From assembly GCF_002258315.1 (NCBI RefSeq), contig NZ_NOYD01000012.1, forward strand, positions 246,937 to 310,936: DNA of 64,000 nucleotides, given 5' to 3'. Below the pieces are notes generated by a model. That model ran no database searches. It saw only the letters and a list, made by a program, of their open reading frames with translations, and had not been told where the DNA came from. Position 1 is the stretch's first letter. Each line of letters begins with the position of its first letter. Source of the stretch: Rhodococcus sp. 06-462-5 (GTDB lineage: Bacteria > Actinomycetota > Actinomycetes > Mycobacteriales > Mycobacteriaceae). The translations under genes were made by a program, and so were the position numbers. Below, in pieces: positions 1 to 8,525 of the stretch.

Positions 1-1094
1 AGACGACGGTTGCCGAAGTGGTCGATGTCGTCGACCTCGACCGGAACCTCGACGCCGTCGGGTGCGGTCATCGAGGTCTCACCTGCGTGCAGACGCACCA
101 GGTACTCGATGGTCGCGACGATGTCTTCCTCGGTGAGGGTCGACGCCACGATGGGCTGACCCGAGTTGAGGCCGAGCTTCTTGTTGATCTTGTAGCGACC
201 CACGCGAGCGAGGTCGTAGCGCTTGTCCTTGAAGAACAGGTTCTCCAGCAGGGTCTGCGCCGACTCCTTGGTCGGCGGCTCGCCCGGACGCAGCTTGCGG
301 TAGATGTCGAGGAGAGCCTCGTCGGTACCGGCGGTGTTGTCCTTCTCCAGCGTGGCCATGAGGATCTCGGAGAAGCCGAAGCGCTCCGTGATCTGCTCGG
401 TGGACCAACCGAGAGCCTTGAGCAGCACCGTGACGGGCTGGCGACGCTTGCGGTCGATACGGACACCGACGGTGTCGCGCTTGTCCACGTCGAACTCGAG
501 CCACGCACCACGACCGGGGATCACCTTGACGCTGTGCAGGTCCTTCTCGGTGGTCTTGTCGATCGAATGATCGAAGTAGACGCCCGGAGAACGCACCAGC
601 TGCGACACCACGACACGCTCGGTGCCGTTGATGATGAAGGTGCCCTTGTCGGTCATCATCGGGAAATCACCCATGAAGACCGTCTGGCTCTTGATCTCAC
701 CGGTGTTGTTGTTGATGAACTCGGCCGTGACGAACAGCGGAGCCGCGTACGTCATGTCCTTGTCCTTGCACTCATCGGTCGAGGCCTTGACCTCGTCGAA
801 TCGTGGGTCGGAGAAGGAGAGAGACATCGAGCCCGAGAAGTCCTCGATCGGAGAGAGCTCGGTCAGGATGTCCTCGAGTCCACCGGCGACACTGCTGTCT
901 CCCCGGGCGGCGGCACGGTCACGCCAACTCTGCGCACCTACCAGCCATTCGAACGAATCCGTCTGTACATCGAGGAGACCGGGTACCTCCAACGGCTCGC
1001 GAATGTTCGCGAACGAAACCCTCCTCGGGGCTCCCGGTGTTCCGACAACTGCCTTGGTCTGGCTAGAGACTGCCAAGATGCGTCCTTCCAGCAC
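1..1094 (-). CDS. rpoB: RNA polymerase beta subunit, N-terminal part
   Basis: This is the 5' part of the beta subunit of RNA polymerase; the gene runs off the left edge, so about 364 N-terminal residues are present. Reading the minus strand from a GTG at 1094 gives [16 protein letters not shown] and then [20 protein letters not shown], the conserved start of actinobacterial RpoB. It continues through the protrusion region ([35 protein letters not shown]). The GTG is chosen because VLEG matches the start of mycobacterial RpoB as I remember it. The rifampicin region lies outside the window. A long upstream region carries the promoter. Confidence 0.97.
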   Translation of the reverse strand, partial: MLEGRILAVSSQTKAVVGTPGAPRRVSFANIREPLEVPGLLDVQTDSFEWLVGAQSWRDRAAARGDSSVAGGLEDILTELSPIEDFSGSMSLSFSDPRFDEVKASTDECKDKDMTYAAPLFVTAEFINNNTGEIKSQTVFMGDFPMMTDKGTFIINGTERVVVSQLVRSPGVYFDHSIDKTTEKDLHSVKVIPGRGAWLEFDVDKRDTVGVRIDRKRRQPVTVLLKALGWSTEQITERFGFSEILMATLEKDNTAGTDEALLDIYRKLRPGEPPTKESAQTLLENLFFKDKRYDLARVGRYKINKKLGLNSGQPIVASTLTEEDIVATIEYLVRLHAGETSMTAPDGVEVPVEVDDIDHFGNRR

Positions 1095-1139
1095 CTCACG
1101 CGGGTCGCTCGTGCAGTGCGACCGCCGCTGTATCTGTTT

Positions 1140-1171
1140 GCTATATGTGGGGCGAATTTCGGCTGGTGCAA
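1140..1171 (-). promoter_or_regulatory. Possible rpoB promoter
   Basis: On the minus strand a TTGCAC hexamer (1171-1166) is followed 18-20 nt later by an AT-rich CATATAGC (1147-1140), in otherwise GC-rich DNA about 45 nt before the rpoB start. It resembles a sigma-A -35/-10 pair. The spacing is slightly long and no experimental support is visible. Confidence 0.3.
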
Positions 1172-1472
1172 CCAGACCGAATCCCCATCACAGCGGCCCG
1201 AAAACGTGCTTTCGGGTAACAGCGATCGAGAGGTGGACAGGAGGCAGCCAGCGCAACGTCCAAAGGTACCCCAAATGTGCGCACAGCGCAACGGGGGCAT
1301 CAAAAGTAGCACCCGGGGTCCATTCACGCGCTGACTCGACGAAAGCGTGTCGCCTGTCGGACGCCCGAAACCGCTGGGGGTGCTCCTGACGACAAGAGTG
1401 AACCGTGCCGCCCCCTTCGTCAAGAGGTTCGGCCCGATCCGTTTTCCGTGAGACCGCACTCGAACCGGTCGC

Positions 1473-1519
1473 GTCGATGGACCACTGCACCGCCGAGACG
1501 TATGCAATGGTCCATTGAC
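1473..1519. repeat. 17-bp imperfect inverted repeat upstream of rpoB
   Basis: GTCGATGGACCACTGCA (1473-1489) and TGCAATGGTCCATTGAC (1503-1519) are inverted repeats matching at 15 of 17 positions around a 13-nt centre. The element lies between the end of the fusion gene and rpoB. It could be an operator for a dimeric regulator or a stem-loop in the rpoB leader. No T-run follows on either strand, so it is a poor classical terminator. Confidence 0.6.
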
Positions 1520-1528
1520 GCAGCCGGA

Positions 1529-1553
1529 GGCGGGGACGCCGACGCGCCCCGCC
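1529..1553 (-). terminator. Possible GC-rich stem-loop after the fusion gene
   Basis: GGCGGGG (1529-1535) and CCCCGCC (1547-1553) form a 7-bp stem with an 11-nt loop, 11 nt past the stop of the upstream minus-strand gene. There is no U-tract, as in many actinobacterial hairpins, so termination is only an inference. Confidence 0.35.
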
Positions 1554-1563
1554 CCCCTGCCGT

Positions 1564-4140
1564 CTACCGGTCGGCCTCGCGCCACCGCGTGGCCTCGGCG
1601 AGCGTGAACCCGTGGACATCTGCCAGTTCACCCAACCGTTCGACGCTGTCGCCGTCGAGGGTGGTGCCGATGCTGCGCAGACCGAACTCACCCGACAACG
1701 CGATCAGCATCGTCTCGGCCATGCAGGCATACGTCAGCCCCGGAGCCAACCCGTAGGTCAACCCGAAATCCGAACCCGACGGCACCCGCACGATGCCGCC
1801 GTCGAACACCGTGACGTCGGGCCGCTCACTGCGCACGTCCCGGCCGATGTTCGGCGGCTGCGCCACGTCACAGACGATGGCACCCTCCATCAGGTCCGTC
1901 GGATCGATCAGTGCATGCGGTGCCGACGTCGCAGCGATGACGATCAACGAATCCTGCACCGCAGCAACAGGATCGGTGAAGAACTCGACATGACGCGACC
2001 TGATCAGATCGTCCAGATCGCCGTCGACCGCGTGCGCGGCCTCGGCCAGATCTCCCGAACCCGCACCCACCCGAGCGCTGGCCACCATCTCCTGCGCGGC
2101 CGCCCACAGCTTGGGCGCGATGACCGAACTCTCCCCCTGCCTACCGACCAGCACGATGCTGCCGACCTCGCCGGCCAACTGCTTGCCGATGGTTCGCCCG
2201 ATCGCCCCGGCGGCACCGAGAATCGTCACCCGAGCCCGCGCGACATCGATATCGCGTTCGCGGCAGACGCGTCGAACAGCTCGCAGACTAGCCGCAGCGG
2301 TGAACGTGTTGCCGGTGGTGATCGGTCGCGTCGTCGCGCCGAGGCCCAACCCGTTCCCGGTGATCACCGACGAATAGCCGCCCAACCCGACAACCGTCGC
2401 CCCGCGCGAGATCGCCAGCTCGACAGCCCCGCCCACCACCGCCAGCGCACGCTCGGGCGGCAGATGCAGCAACTGCGCGGAGGTGTACGGCAGCCCGATC
2501 AGATCTCCGTGCGCCGTCGCCTCCCCTCCCCCGACGACCCGTCCACTGCCGATGACGAACGACGCGGGTTCGAGCTCGGACGTCGACGCTGCGAACCGCT
2601 CGAGCAGATCCTGCCGCTCGCCGTGGTCGAACACCTCGAGTGCCGGATCGAACGCCGCGAAGAACCCGAGATCGAGGGGATGTGCAATGAACGCGAAACG
2701 TCGATCCGTGGGCCGCACAGCGATATCGGGCGTCCGACCCGGACGCATCGCCTCGAGTGCAGGCGGAGTGGTGACGGTCGGACGGCCCAGCAGATGCCCG
2801 AACAATCCGTCCATGTCCCCCACCGCCGCATAACCCAGTGCACGATCCAGTGCTGCGACCAGACGCGAGCACTGCACCGCCGACACCGTCAGCGGCGGTT
2901 CGATCCGAATCACCCTGTTACCGAACAGAGTCGGAGCCACTCGGATCCCCTCGACATTGAGCAGGTACGAGCAGATCACCACCGCCAGATTGTGTTGGTC
3001 GGCAATCGATCCCAGCAGCGACTGCCGCCCGACCATGTTGACGTCCGCGGTGAATTCCATGCCGAGCAACAACCCACGCCCGCGCACCTCGGTGACCACC
3101 GACGGATACTTCTCGGCCAACGCGCTCAGATCGTTCTTCAACTGCCGCCCGAGAACGGCCACATTCTCCACCACCGCGCAGTCGTCCCGAGTCAACTCGT
3201 CGAGAACCGCGATACCCACCCGCGCAGCCAACGCGTTCCCCGCGAAGGTCGACGTGTGGCGCAGCGCGAAACTCTCGTTCACCAGCCTCGGCGCACACAA
3301 CACCGCACCCACCGGCACTATGCCGCCACCGAGTGCCTTGGCGACGGTCAGAATGTCCGGCACCACACCCTCGTGCTCCGCCGCGAACATCCTGCCGGTC
3401 CGGCCGAGCCCGGTCTGCACCTCGTCGAGAGCCATCAGCACCCCGTGCCGATCACAGATCTCGCGCACGCGGCGCAGGTAACCGTCGGGCGGACACACCA
3501 CTCCGCCCTCACCCTGAATCGGCTCCACCAGAAACACCGCGTAGTGCCCGGGTGCCGCCGCCAAGGCCGTGTCGAGCGCGTCCGAGTCTCCGAATTCGAT
3601 GTGATCGAAGCCCTCGACCGGTGCACCGAAACCGCTCTGGTACTTGATGTTTCCCGTCGCAGAAAGAGCACCGAGAGTCTTGCCGTGAAAACTGTTCCCG
3701 GTGGTCAGTACACCCAGCCGACCGGTGTGCGCTCGCGCGATCTTGAGCGCCACCTCCGTCGCCTCGGTACCACTGTTGACGAACGTCGCCCGCGTCAATC
3801 CGTCGGGTGCGATGCGCCCCAACCGATCTGCCAGTTCACCGGCCGCGGTCAGCACCGAAGGCTGTACGAAAATCGCCTCCCCGCTGCAACGAACGTCGTT
3901 GACCGCCTGCCAGATCGGAGTCGGACCGTGCCCGAACGGGAGCGCACCGTACGCCCCGGCGAAGTCGAGATAGCGACGACCCGAGGCGTCGAAGAGAACC
4001 GTCCCGTCGCCGCGCACGTACTCGCGATCCAGATTCAGCGCAGACAACAGCCGATACAGTTCGGGATTGACGTGCTCGGCAAACCCCGATCGACCGGACC
4101 TGGATTCCACCACGGAATAATCGATAGTTGTGTCAGTCAT
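1564..4140 (-). CDS. Aminotransferase/acyl-ACP reductase-like fusion enzyme
   Basis: A 858-residue two-domain protein. Numbering here is from an upstream ATG at 4149; I prefer the ATG at 4140 because GGAG lies 10 nt before it and directly abuts the other. Residues about 25-440 form a class III PLP aminotransferase: NSGTEA, FLVEPIQGEGG, D242 of ALDEVQTG and the Schiff-base Lys271 in VAKALGGG. Residues about 480-861 resemble cyanobacterial long-chain acyl-ACP reductase: GLGGYSSV, TTGNTFTA, an NADPH loop GAAGAIG (645-651), and Cys809 in ACMAETML aligning with the catalytic Cys of AAR (ACFAEAML). By family knowledge the second domain would reduce an acyl thioester to an aldehyde and the first would transaminate it. 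The product is therefore inferred to be an amine made from an acyl thioester. It appears to be a single-gene unit between rpoB and the mce operon. Confidence 0.8.
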   Translation of the reverse strand: MTDTTIDYSVVESRSGRSGFAEHVNPELYRLLSALNLDREYVRGDGTVLFDASGRRYLDFAGAYGALPFGHGPTPIWQAVNDVRCSGEAIFVQPSVLTAAGELADRLGRIAPDGLTRATFVNSGTEATEVALKIARAHTGRLGVLTTGNSFHGKTLGALSATGNIKYQSGFGAPVEGFDHIEFGDSDALDTALAAAPGHYAVFLVEPIQGEGGVVCPPDGYLRRVREICDRHGVLMALDEVQTGLGRTGRMFAAEHEGVVPDILTVAKALGGGIVPVGAVLCAPRLVNESFALRHTSTFAGNALAARVGIAVLDELTRDDCAVVENVAVLGRQLKNDLSALAEKYPSVVTEVRGRGLLLGMEFTADVNMVGRQSLLGSIADQHNLAVVICSYLLNVEGIRVAPTLFGNRVIRIEPPLTVSAVQCSRLVAALDRALGYAAVGDMDGLFGHLLGRPTVTTPPALEAMRPGRTPDIAVRPTDRRFAFIAHPLDLGFFAAFDPALEVFDHGERQDLLERFAASTSELEPASFVIGSGRVVGGGEATAHGDLIGLPYTSAQLLHLPPERALAVVGGAVELAISRGATVVGLGGYSSVITGNGLGLGATTRPITTGNTFTAAASLRAVRRVCRERDIDVARARVTILGAAGAIGRTIGKQLAGEVGSIVLVGRQGESSVIAPKLWAAAQEMVASARVGAGSGDLAEAAHAVDGDLDDLIRSRHVEFFTDPVAAVQDSLIVIAATSAPHALIDPTDLMEGAIVCDVAQPPNIGRDVRSERPDVTVFDGGIVRVPSGSDFGLTYGLAPGLTYACMAETMLIALSGEFGLRSIGTTLDGDSVERLGELADVHGFTLAEATRWREADR

Positions 4141-4288
4141 GACCAGCATGCTCCGTTTTCATCGGATCCACCCCTGGCTGTCGAGCTTCGAATGGTTGTC
4201 CCGAACAACCAGGGCTCGTCCCAAGCCAGGACGCAAACGCGATGGTAACTCGAAGGAAAGCCGGTGACAGATGGCCGAAAAGCACACG

Positions 4289-4330
4289 AAAAAGCCCCGT
4301 CCGAGCAGGGCTTCTGCGTCGAACGGGGCC
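4289..4330 (-). terminator. Intrinsic terminator at the end of the mce operon
   Basis: On the minus strand GGCCCCGT (4330-4323) pairs with ACGGGGC (4300-4294), and the run TTTTT (4293-4289) follows at once. It lies just past the stop of the last Mce-associated gene, which places the two accessory genes inside the mce transcription unit. Confidence 0.75.
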
Positions 4331-4352
4331 TTGTCGAATGCCGGCCGGGCTA

Positions 4353-5162
4353 CTACTGATCGTCGATGGCAGACAGCTTCCAGGTGCCGTCGACCTTCTC
4401 CATGTTCACCGTCAACGGCCCCTCGGCACTGCCCGAGGCAACGCCGTTCTGGGTGGCACTGATGTTCACGTTGGCGATCAACTCGGCCATGCCGTCCTCT
4501 AGCCGCGAGACTCCGATATCGGTGACCATCGCCTCGGTTCCCGTATCCGTCTGCACCACAGCAGATTTGGTGGTTTCGGCGGTGGAGTTGAACTCGTCGA
4601 GCATCGACTGATTGAGCACCGCACGGGCCGCATCGAAATCGGCATCGATCGTGGCGGCCTTGTACGTGTACAGAGTCTGCAACGCATCGGTCGCGGCCGA
4701 GGTGACTTCCTGCGTGGCCGCGGAATCCACCCAGGCCGAATTGTCGATCGTCGCGAACGGCTTGAACGCGGCAATCGCAGCGAACGCGCCGAGCACGACG
4801 GCAATGACCGCAACGATGATCACGTGCTTCCAGCCGATACCCGACGCGGAGGCGGAGGACGAGTCGGTCGACGCGGAATCGGCAGCGGGCTCGTCGGTTG
4901 CGGACTCGTCGAGTGCAGGTTCCTCGGTCGCGGACTTGTCGAGTGCAGGCTTGTCGAGAACCGGCTTGTCTGCCGCGGGCTTGTCGAGAACCGGCGTGCT
5001 CGCCGATGGAGTCGTGACAGCCGTCGTATCGTCGGCCGCGGATCCCTCGGTCGTCGAGCCCGTGTCGGAGCTGGCAGCAGTGGGCTTCCCGGTACCGGCC
5101 ACCTTGCGGCGAACCTTGCTGGTGGTGGTGGGTGGAACGATCTTGCGACGCTGGGGAGGCAC
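4353..5162 (-). CDS. Mce-associated membrane protein
   Basis: A 269-residue protein at the distal end of the mce operon. The GTG at 5162 is preferred because AAGGAG stands 7 nt upstream; longer readings would overlap the preceding gene. The N-terminal ~100 residues are basic, then rich in Pro, Ala, Ser and repeated KPALDKPA-type units. One membrane segment follows (HVIIVAVIAVVLGAFAAIAAF), then a domain of about 150 residues typical of Mce-associated proteins, with DFDAARAVLNQSMLDEF and a C-terminal GTWKLSAIDDQ. By analogy with Mam/Mas proteins it would stabilise the Mce complex. The Lys/Asp-Pro-Ala repeat linker is unusually long. Confidence 0.75.
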   Translation of the reverse strand: MPPQRRKIVPPTTTSKVRRKVAGTGKPTAASSDTGSTTEGSAADDTTAVTTPSASTPVLDKPAADKPVLDKPALDKSATEEPALDESATDEPAADSASTDSSSASASGIGWKHVIIVAVIAVVLGAFAAIAAFKPFATIDNSAWVDSAATQEVTSAATDALQTLYTYKAATIDADFDAARAVLNQSMLDEFNSTAETTKSAVVQTDTGTEAMVTDIGVSRLEDGMAELIANVNISATQNGVASGSAEGPLTVNMEKVDGTWKLSAIDDQ

Positions 5163-5220
5163 TACAGAACTCCTTCGAAACTCACTTCGGTACAGACGGA
5201 CAACACCACTGCCACGTATC

Positions 5221-5907
5221 TCAGTTGCCGCCGGTGTCCGGCTGGGGAGCCGGCGTCGCTTCCGCACTCGGATCGGCCGCGTTCGGGTCGGCGGGGCCGC
5301 CCGGATCGGTCGGGACGACAGGGTTGGTGTTCGGGTTGTCGAGCGAGATCCGTGAACCGATGGGATCGACCTTGTTGGTCTTCCACACCCCGTCGACCTC
5401 CTCCATGGCCAGGCGCATCGTCAGCTTGCTTCGCTCGACGCGATCGGGCCAGGTGGTCGTTGTCGCGATGACCACAAGAGCGGTGGCGGTGTTCTCGTCC
5501 GTGCTCAGCTCCGTCAGCGTGCCGTGCAACACCTCGGCCTCGCTCTTGGCACCGGACTGACGAACCTGATCGGTGATGCCCGAGCGCGTCTGCTCGAGGT
5601 CGTTGAGCATCAGGTCGCCGGTGATGGACGACTTCATGTTGTCGAACGACTGATCGATTTGAGCCGCGTCGACCGTGTTGAGGTTGACTGCCGCCTGCTG
5701 CGCTCCGGTGAGCGCCGCGTCCCTGGTGTCCGCGGTGGGCTTCTGGCTCAGAAGCGCGTTGCCCCAGCCGTACCCGAAGAACACTGCCGCTGCGAGAGCG
5801 GCCACGGCGATCACCGTGACGACGGCAAACAGAATTTTCGCGGTCTTGTTGCGCCCTGGAGTCGCTGGGGACTCCAGGGCTTCGGTGCTCGAGTTCACAC
5901 TTTCCAC
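5221..5907 (-). CDS. Mce-associated membrane protein
   Basis: A 228-residue protein with a short cytoplasmic N-terminus, one membrane helix (AKILFAVVTVIAVAALAAAVFFGY) and an extracytoplasmic domain of the Mce-associated type (VNLNTVDAAQIDQSFDNMKS, EVDGVWKTNKVDPIG). The C-terminal ~40 residues are Pro, Asp and Ala rich and look disordered. The GTG at 5907 is used; another in-frame GTG 9 nt downstream is possible and neither has a strong ribosome site. It follows mceF by 75 nt and pairs with the next gene as the usual two accessory proteins of an mce locus. Confidence 0.75.
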   Translation of the reverse strand: MESVNSSTEALESPATPGRNKTAKILFAVVTVIAVAALAAAVFFGYGWGNALLSQKPTADTRDAALTGAQQAAVNLNTVDAAQIDQSFDNMKSSITGDLMLNDLEQTRSGITDQVRQSGAKSEAEVLHGTLTELSTDENTATALVVIATTTTWPDRVERSKLTMRLAMEEVDGVWKTNKVDPIGSRISLDNPNTNPVVPTDPGGPADPNAADPSAEATPAPQPDTGGN

Positions 5908-5982
5908 CCTACTACTCGGTAATATCCGGCCGAACCGCCCTCGGCCCGACGATAGTGCTGAGCAGCAGTTTCACCGATTCCA

Positions 5983-7230
5983 CTACTTCGGCGTGACGCC
6001 GATCAGCGGTGCCAACTGAGTGGCGATGGGGTTGAGGTTGAGCTTCTCCGGATCGACCTTGGGCTTGAGATCCCACGGCTGCGGCACGTCCGGATCGGCG
6101 AACACGATGCGGTTCGCGCTACGGACACCCGTCACGCTGCCCTGCGGTGTAGCGCAGTTCGCGTCGAGGTTCAGCGGGTAGTTCTCCCGAGTCGGATCGA
6201 AGTTCGGGTTCTTCCGCTTCTCCTCGTCGAGGATCGCCTGGCTTCCCTCGTAGCCGACCGTGCACGGCGGCGGATTGTTGACCTCGAGCAACAGACCCTG
6301 ATGGATCGTGCCGTCGTTCGGGACGATCGTCGAGATACCGGCACCGAGAGCAGGCAGGAACGTCAGGAACGGACGAAGCGCGACGTATCGCGGTTCGGCT
6401 TGAGCGGCAACCAGCGCAAGGTTGTTGATATCGGTGGTCAGAGCCGGACCCGCATCGGTGATGAGACCACCGAGCTGATCTCCGGCCGCGGTACCGGTAT
6501 CGATCAGGCGGCGGATGTCGGGATCGCTGGACTTCAGCTGAGCCGTCACCTGATCCAGGCTGGTGCTGAACTCACGAATCAGATCCGACTGCTCGGACTG
6601 CGTGTTGAGCACCGGCACCGCGTCACGCACCAGTGCGAGCGTTTGCGGCAGCGCCTCGTTGCCTGCCTCGGAGATGTTCCCGAGCGAATCTACGAGGGAC
6701 GCGAGATCTGTGCCCTTGCCGTCGAACGCCACACCGAGCTCGTTGACGACGCGCGTCAGCGTGTCCAGAGGTACCGACCGGACCAACGTGTTCGTGTTGG
6801 CGAGGACGTCCTCCACCGGCACGGGCGTGGTGGTGTCGGCCTGAGCGATCTGCGAACCGTCGACCAGGAACGGGCCCTGATCGGTGTCGGGCTGGAGGTC
6901 GACGTACTGCTCACCGATAGCAGATCGGTTGGCCACCACGGCCTTCGTGTCGGCCGGGATGTCGGGCCCTCCGTTGTCGAGCATCAGCGCGACTCGAACA
7001 CCGTCCTGTGTCAGTTCCAGATCTCCGACGGTTCCCACCGGAACACCTCGGTAGGTGACCTCGGCGTTGGAGAAGATGCCACCGGAATCGGCCAGGTTCA
7101 GATCGACCTGGTACTGCCCGAACCCGAGCATGTTGTCCAGCCGCACGTACTTGGCACCGACGAAAACCAGACCCAGAACCGCTACGACGACGAATAGGAC
7201 CAACTGAATGCGAACCAGTCTCGATCTCAC
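5983..7230 (-). CDS. mceF: Mce family protein MceF
   Basis: The sixth MCE protein of the operon, 415 residues. It has an N-terminal membrane anchor (VRIQLVLFVVVAVLGLVFVG), an MCE domain (YQVDLNLADSGGIFSNAEV, YRGVPVGTVGDLEL), an extended helical region, and a tail ending QLAPLIGVTPK. The GTG at 7230 overlaps the mceE stop as GTGA, the coupling used throughout the operon, so the longer open frame upstream is rejected. MCE proteins form a tube or shuttle that carries lipids or sterols from the envelope to the YrbE permease. Confidence 0.92.
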   Translation of the reverse strand: MRSRLVRIQLVLFVVVAVLGLVFVGAKYVRLDNMLGFGQYQVDLNLADSGGIFSNAEVTYRGVPVGTVGDLELTQDGVRVALMLDNGGPDIPADTKAVVANRSAIGEQYVDLQPDTDQGPFLVDGSQIAQADTTTPVPVEDVLANTNTLVRSVPLDTLTRVVNELGVAFDGKGTDLASLVDSLGNISEAGNEALPQTLALVRDAVPVLNTQSEQSDLIREFSTSLDQVTAQLKSSDPDIRRLIDTGTAAGDQLGGLITDAGPALTTDINNLALVAAQAEPRYVALRPFLTFLPALGAGISTIVPNDGTIHQGLLLEVNNPPPCTVGYEGSQAILDEEKRKNPNFDPTRENYPLNLDANCATPQGSVTGVRSANRIVFADPDVPQPWDLKPKVDPEKLNLNPIATQLAPLIGVTPK

Positions 7231-8525
7231 TGTCCAACTCCGAACTGCTCGAGCAAATCGTTCAACGGTGCCAACGGGTCGAACGGCGCGGGGGCTGCTG
7301 GCGCTGCGGCCTCTCCTGCAGGTGCACCCGGGCCGGGAACCGGTGACGGGATGATCGGCGGCAACGGCAGCAGTGAGATCGTCGGCCAACCCGGCCGAGG
7401 TCCGTTTCCGTTGTAGTACGGATTCGACGGGTCGACCACCGGCAGCGTGTTGCCGTACTTGGGCTGGATGTAGACCGGATCGCCTTCACCGACGCCGAAG
7501 TTCCGCAGCGCAGTTCCGATCGACAGGTCCAGTGAGAGGAACAGGTTGGCGGAGTTGCCCTCGATGATCTTCTCGGTACCGTCCGCGAACGGGAGCGTGG
7601 GGATAACCGCGAGCGAGGTCACCACGTCGTCCGCCGAATCGGCCAGGGCCTGCAGCGTCGGGCGCAGGGCCCGCAGGTCCGCGATCAGATCGTCCTTGGA
7701 ACGGTCGATCACGTCGGTGCCGACGGCTCCGAGGCGGTCGAGCGCTCCGAGCATCTCGGTCAGCTGCGGACGCTGCTGCTCGAGAACCTCGGTGGCGATC
7801 GGCAGATCCTTGAGCACTGCGTCGATCTTGTCGGTCTGCGTGTTGACGCGGCCGCTGAGAGTGTCGAGACCATCGATGGCGCGGGTGATGTCGTCACGCT
7901 GCTGGTTGAGGCCGTCGATCAGCGTGTTCGCCTGCTGCAGAAGCTCTTTGGTCTTGCCTTCGCGACCGTCGAAGGCCGTGCTCAGTTCCTTGATGATCGG
8001 CGAGAGCTGCCCGACGCCGCCTCCGTTGAGCAGCAGCGACAGCGCGCCGAGTACCTGCTCGATGTCGGTGGCGTGACGGGTGCGATCGAGCGGAATGGTG
8101 TCGCCGTCCTGCAACCGCGCTGCCGCCTCGTCACCGGGAGGTGCCGAGAGCTGCACGAACTTCTCACCGAGCAGGTTGGTCTGCTGCACCGATGCAATCG
8201 CATTGGCGGGCAGATCAACGTCGGAGTTGAGGATTACGTCGACATCGGCCGTCCACCCGTCGTTCGGGACGGAGATGGAGTCGACTCGGCCGACAGCCAC
8301 ACCGTCGACCTTGACCGTCGACTGCGGGACGAGGTCGAGCACGTCGTCGAACTGCACCGTCAGATTGAACGGGTTGTCACCGACATCGGCACCGCCGGGA
8401 AGCGGTATGGCGTAGATGCCGGCCGACGAGCAGGCTCCGGCCGACAGAGCGACCACACAGACACCCGCTCCGACGACCAGGGAACGCTTCACACGAACTC
8501 GATTCCGTTTCACAGAGGTTCTCAC
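7227..8525 (-). CDS. mceE: Mce family lipoprotein MceE (LprK type)
   Basis: A 432-residue MCE protein with a signal peptide (KRSLVVGAGVCVVALSAGAC) ending in a lipobox-like Cys, as expected of the LprK position. The MCE domain follows (PFNLTVQFDDVLDLVPQSTV, VDGVAVGRVDSI), then a helical region and a C-terminal tail rich in Pro, Ala and Gly. The GTG at 8525 overlaps the mceD stop as GTGA; another GTG at 8513 is possible. It is the only member of the six with a lipoprotein signal. Confidence 0.92.
   Translation of the reverse strand: MRTSVKRNRVRVKRSLVVGAGVCVVALSAGACSSAGIYAIPLPGGADVGDNPFNLTVQFDDVLDLVPQSTVKVDGVAVGRVDSISVPNDGWTADVDVILNSDVDLPANAIASVQQTNLLGEKFVQLSAPPGDEAAARLQDGDTIPLDRTRHATDIEQVLGALSLLLNGGGVGQLSPIIKELSTAFDGREGKTKELLQQANTLIDGLNQQRDDITRAIDGLDTLSGRVNTQTDKIDAVLKDLPIATEVLEQQRPQLTEMLGALDRLGAVGTDVIDRSKDDLIADLRALRPTLQALADSADDVVTSLAVIPTLPFADGTEKIIEGNSANLFLSLDLSIGTALRNFGVGEGDPVYIQPKYGNTLPVVDPSNPYYNGNGPRPGWPTISLLPLPPIIPSPVPGPGAPAGEAAAPAAPAPFDPLAPLNDLLEQFGVGQ

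Noticed and set aside
1612..4248. An 878-codon open frame on the plus strand
   Set aside because: It is the complement of the aminotransferase/reductase gene; its translation is Arg/His/Pro-rich with no motif, while the minus strand has full catalytic motifs.
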